Part shown: positions 61,638 to 64,000 of the stretch, piece after piece
Position numbering within the stretch: the stretch's first letter is position 1
How the letters are laid out: every line of letters begins with the position of its first letter
Source of the DNA: Rhizobium sp. Q54
GTDB taxonomy: Bacteria > Pseudomonadota > Alphaproteobacteria > Micropepsales > Micropepsaceae
Assembly: GCA_945882615.1 (NCBI GenBank)
Contig: CAMCWK010000005.1
Span: forward strand, 1 to 64,000
DNA: 64,000 bases
Direction of reading: 5' to 3'
The notes under the pieces: model-generated
The model's input: only the letters and a program-made list of their open reading frames with translations
Database searches by the model: none
Told to the model about the DNA's origin: nothing
Position numbers and translations under genes: made by a program

Positions 61638-62872
61638 GTTCGCCAGTTTGGCATCCTTTCACCCAGCACGCGCTCGCGGCGTCCATGCCGCGGGTGGATC
61701 GCGGCGAGGGCGCATGGCTCCAAACCGAGCATGGCCGGCTGCTGGATGCTATCTCTTCCTGGTGGGTGATTACCCACGGCCATCGCCATCCCAGAATCAT
61801 CGCGGCGATCAAGGATCAGGCCGACCGGCTGGACCAGGTGATTTTCGCCGGATTCACGCATCAGCCGGCCGAGGATCTGGCGCGCGGGCTGATCGACATC
61901 GCGCCCAAGGGCCTGTCGCACGTATTTTATTCCGACAGCGGTTCCACCTCGGTGGAAGTGGCGCTGAAGATGGCGCTGGGCTTCTGGCGCAACCAGAATA
62001 TTCCACGCAACCGCATCATTGCGCTGGAACACGCCTATCATGGCGATACGGTGGGGACGATGTCGGCGGGCGCGCGCGGTGTGTTCAACGCTGCCTATGA
62101 GCCGCTGCTGTTTGATGTCGCGCGCCTGCCATTCCCGCGAGGGCCCGACACGCTGGCGGCGCTTGAGGATATGGCGAAAGACGCCGCTGCCCTGATCGTC
62201 GAGCCGCTCATTCTGGGTGCGGGCGGCATGAAGACTTATCCCGCCGAACTGCTCGCCAAGATGAAGAATATCTGCGAGCGCCACGGTACACTGTTCATCG
62301 CCGATGAAGTGATGACCGGCTTCGGCCGCACCGGCACACTGTTCGCCTGTGAGCAGGCGGGCATCACGCCCGACATTCTGTGCCTGGCCAAGGGGCTGAC
62401 CGGTGGCGCCCTGCCGCTGGCCGCCACCTTGTGCACGCCGGAGATTTTCCAGGCGCATTATTCGCCGGACCGCAGCCGCACTTTTTTCCATTCCAGTTCC
62501 TTTACCGCCAACCCCATCGCCTGTGCTGCCGCCCGCGCCAATCTGGAAATATGGCGCGAGGAACCCGTGCGGGACCGCGTCGCGGGATTGTGCGCGATGC
62601 AGGCAGAGGGACTTGCGCGGTTCCAGGATGACCGGCGATTCGAGAGTGTCCGCTGCCTGGGCACCATCGCGGCGCTGGACTTCAAAGTATCCGATCCCGG
62701 CTATCTCGCCGGGCGCGGACCGGAACTCACGGCATTTTTCCATGCCCGTGGCATCTTGCTGCGCCCCCTGGGCAATACCATTTACGTGATGCCGCCTTAT
62801 TGTGTGACGGCGGCGGAACTCGATCTGGTCTATGATGCCATCGGTGCGGCCGCCTCGCAGTTTGGTGGCTGA
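61634..62872 (+). CDS. bioA: Adenosylmethionine-8-amino-7-oxononanoate aminotransferase BioA
   Basis: 412 residues from a GTG overlapping the bioD stop. PLP-Lys in LCLAKGLTGGALPLAATL; GSTSVEVALKMALGFWRN, HAYHGDTVGTMSAG and FIADEVMTGFGRTG are class III aminotransferase motifs. Uses SAM as amino donor to make diaminopelargonate. bioB is not in this cluster. Confidence 0.93.
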   Translation: MSSPVWHPFTQHALAASMPRVDRGEGAWLQTEHGRLLDAISSWWVITHGHRHPRIIAAIKDQADRLDQVIFAGFTHQPAEDLARGLIDIAPKGLSHVFYSDSGSTSVEVALKMALGFWRNQNIPRNRIIALEHAYHGDTVGTMSAGARGVFNAAYEPLLFDVARLPFPRGPDTLAALEDMAKDAAALIVEPLILGAGGMKTYPAELLAKMKNICERHGTLFIADEVMTGFGRTGTLFACEQAGITPDILCLAKGLTGGALPLAATLCTPEIFQAHYSPDRSRTFFHSSSFTANPIACAAARANLEIWREEPVRDRVAGLCAMQAEGLARFQDDRRFESVRCLGTIAALDFKVSDPGYLAGRGPELTAFFHARGILLRPLGNTIYVMPPYCVTAAELDLVYDAIGAAASQFGG

Positions 62873-62913
62873 TCCGAAGCCGCTAGCCCCGCGTAGAAGC
62901 ACAGGAGCCCGTG

Positions 62914-63621
62914 ATGCAAAAACGCAAAGCCCTTGTCCTTGTCGCCGCCGCCCTGGTGATGGGCGGGGCCGCCGCCTTCCTGTCGCCGCGCGTCACGGCC
63001 GCCGATCTCAACAAGACGATTCCCGCGCCGCTTTCCGATCCGGCGAACCGTGCTGCCACGGAAGTCGCGGTTCTGGCGGGGGGGTGCTTCTGGGGTCAGC
63101 AGGCGATCTTCGAGCATGTGAAGGGCGTGACCCGCGTCGTGGCAGGCTATTCCGGCGGCACCAAGGAAACGGCGAATTACGATGACGTCGGCAACCAGCG
63201 GTCCAATCACGCCGAGGTGGTAGAGATAACCTTCGATCCCAGGCAGGTCAGCTTCGGCCAGCTGCTTCAGATTTACTTTTCGGTGGCGCATGATCCCACT
63301 CAGCTCAATCGCCAGGGCCCTGACCGCGGCGCCAGCTATCGTTCGGAAATCTTTGCCACCAGTCCGGCGCAGCAGGCCACGGCAAAGGCCTATATCGCCC
63401 AGCTGGAAGCGGCGCGACTCTTTCCCAAGCCGATCGTCACCAGGATCAGTTCGCTGAACGGTTTCTACTGGGCCGAATCCGAACATCAGGACTATCTGGT
63501 CAAGAACCCCAACTCGTCCTACATCCGGGCTCATGACCTGCCCAAGCTGGCGGCCCTGAAACGGGTCTGGCCCCAGTTCTGGCGCGAAAACCCGGTCCTT
63601 CTGGCCCATACCAGAGATTAA
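62914..63621 (+). CDS. msrA: Exported peptide-methionine (S)-S-oxide reductase MsrA
   Basis: 235 residues from the ATG at 62914, with AGGAG eight bases upstream. Signal-like leader KALVLVAAALVMGGAAAF, so the enzyme is expected to act in the periplasm. Catalytic Cys in GGCFWGQQAIFEHV; the typical YSGG and YFSVAHDPTQLNRQGPDRG motifs follow. No MsrB domain is fused. Repairs oxidised methionine on exported proteins. Confidence 0.92.
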   Translation: MQKRKALVLVAAALVMGGAAAFLSPRVTAADLNKTIPAPLSDPANRAATEVAVLAGGCFWGQQAIFEHVKGVTRVVAGYSGGTKETANYDDVGNQRSNHAEVVEITFDPRQVSFGQLLQIYFSVAHDPTQLNRQGPDRGASYRSEIFATSPAQQATAKAYIAQLEAARLFPKPIVTRISSLNGFYWAESEHQDYLVKNPNSSYIRAHDLPKLAALKRVWPQFWRENPVLLAHTRD

Positions 63622-63807
63622 AAGCCCGTCATGACCTGCGCGTCGTTCACCAAGCCGCGCCAAAGCTGGCGCGGCGGCGGGATTAAGGCCGGATGGGGCG
63701 TTTCCTTTGTCCGCATGATCTGGTAGTTCGTCCGCCCGGCTGGGTCGGGGGCTGCCTAAAAAGGCGGCTGTTGGCTCGTCCGAAGAATTAAAAGCGAATC
63801 CGAAGCG

Positions 63808-64000
63808 ATGAAAAACCTGACTGAACGTCTTGTTGTGGGCGGTGTCGCGCTGCTGGTCGGCCTGCTCCTGGGCTGGATGGTGCGCGGGGTGGCAACCTAC
63901 AAAACCAATGCAGCGGTCCTGTCCGCCTATGATGAGTGGCGCGTCACATGTCCCGCTGCCACCGTCGCGGAAGGCTCCTGCGAGCTCTCCAGCGAAATCA
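63808..64000 (+). CDS. Membrane-anchored protein, C-terminus cut by the window edge
   Basis: Partial: 64 codons are visible from ATG 63808. One N-terminal TM helix (VVGGVALLVGLLLGWMVRGV) followed by a WRVTCPA... CEL pattern. This resembles the start of IalB-like (invasion-associated locus B) proteins, which have a similar Trp and Cys spacing, but the call rests on a short piece. Confidence 0.5.
   Translation, partial: MKNLTERLVVGGVALLVGLLLGWMVRGVATYKTNAAVLSAYDEWRVTCPAATVAEGSCELSSEI

Noticed and set aside
1-64000. CRISPR arrays, tRNA or rRNA genes
   Set aside because: No regular repeat-spacer series and no cloverleaf or rRNA-like conserved stretch was found by eye; a tRNAscan/Infernal run would be decisive.

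Overview
The window reads as a chromosomal segment of a high-GC alphaproteobacterium, probably a soil or plant-associated heterotroph. The grounds are codon use, a Caulobacter-like pairing of a phosphate-starvation lipoprotein with a type II secretion system (T2SS), several quinoprotein dehydrogenases, and alphaproteobacterial-looking AmtB/GlnK and BioFDA. A genus cannot be fixed from sequence alone. No rRNA, tRNA or CRISPR array is visible.

Region 1 (1-1.7 kb) is the right end of an integrated element. It holds a tyrosine recombinase of visibly lower GC than its surroundings, a 19-bp imperfect direct repeat upstream of it, and a short two-helix ORF downstream that may be a gene remnant. Region 2 (1.8-7.7 kb) carries a NarX/NarL-like two-component pair, small secreted and TPR proteins, an orphan soluble histidine kinase, a lysine-rich protein and a MerR-like regulator.

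Region 3 (7.8-24.9 kb) is the most coherent block. It has a surface-type beta-helix lipoprotein, a TonB-dependent receptor, a complete gspC-N run of overlapping genes, a convergent trimmed prepilin peptidase (GspO) and a lone PstS phosphate-binding protein. Rows of TTCAT/GTCAC-type cores at exact 11-bp spacing (PhoB boxes) lie in front of the lipoprotein, the T2SS operon and pstS. I read this as a phosphate-starvation secretion and uptake regulon, comparable in logic to Caulobacter ElpS/T2SS and Pseudomonas Hxc.

Region 4 (25-28.4 kb) has an AI-2E family permease, then a TamA-like outer-membrane gene that loses its 3' end exactly where a ureG gene lacking its 5' end begins. The join falls at the UreG P-loop codons. 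It is either a real deletion scar or an assembly chimera, so synteny across about 27.8 kb should be treated with caution.

Region 5 (28.4-63.8 kb) is metabolic and envelope housekeeping: tandem secreted bicupins, a TSUP permease, a secreted methyltransferase, a GntR/FadR regulator, a subclass B3 metallo-beta-lactamase, an SMP-30 protein, a 1.1-kilo-residue propeller-amidohydrolase next to a POT peptide transporter, a dienelactone hydrolase, a membrane quinoprotein glucose-type dehydrogenase, an odd cold-shock/ArsC-like/lysine-tail fusion, MgtC, TerB plus an NHL propeller, PadR plus a membrane protein, a flavin monooxygenase-like protein, three more quinoproteins, methylmalonate-semialdehyde dehydrogenase, amtB-glnK, bioF-bioD-bioA and an exported MsrA. 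A membrane-anchored protein runs off the right edge.
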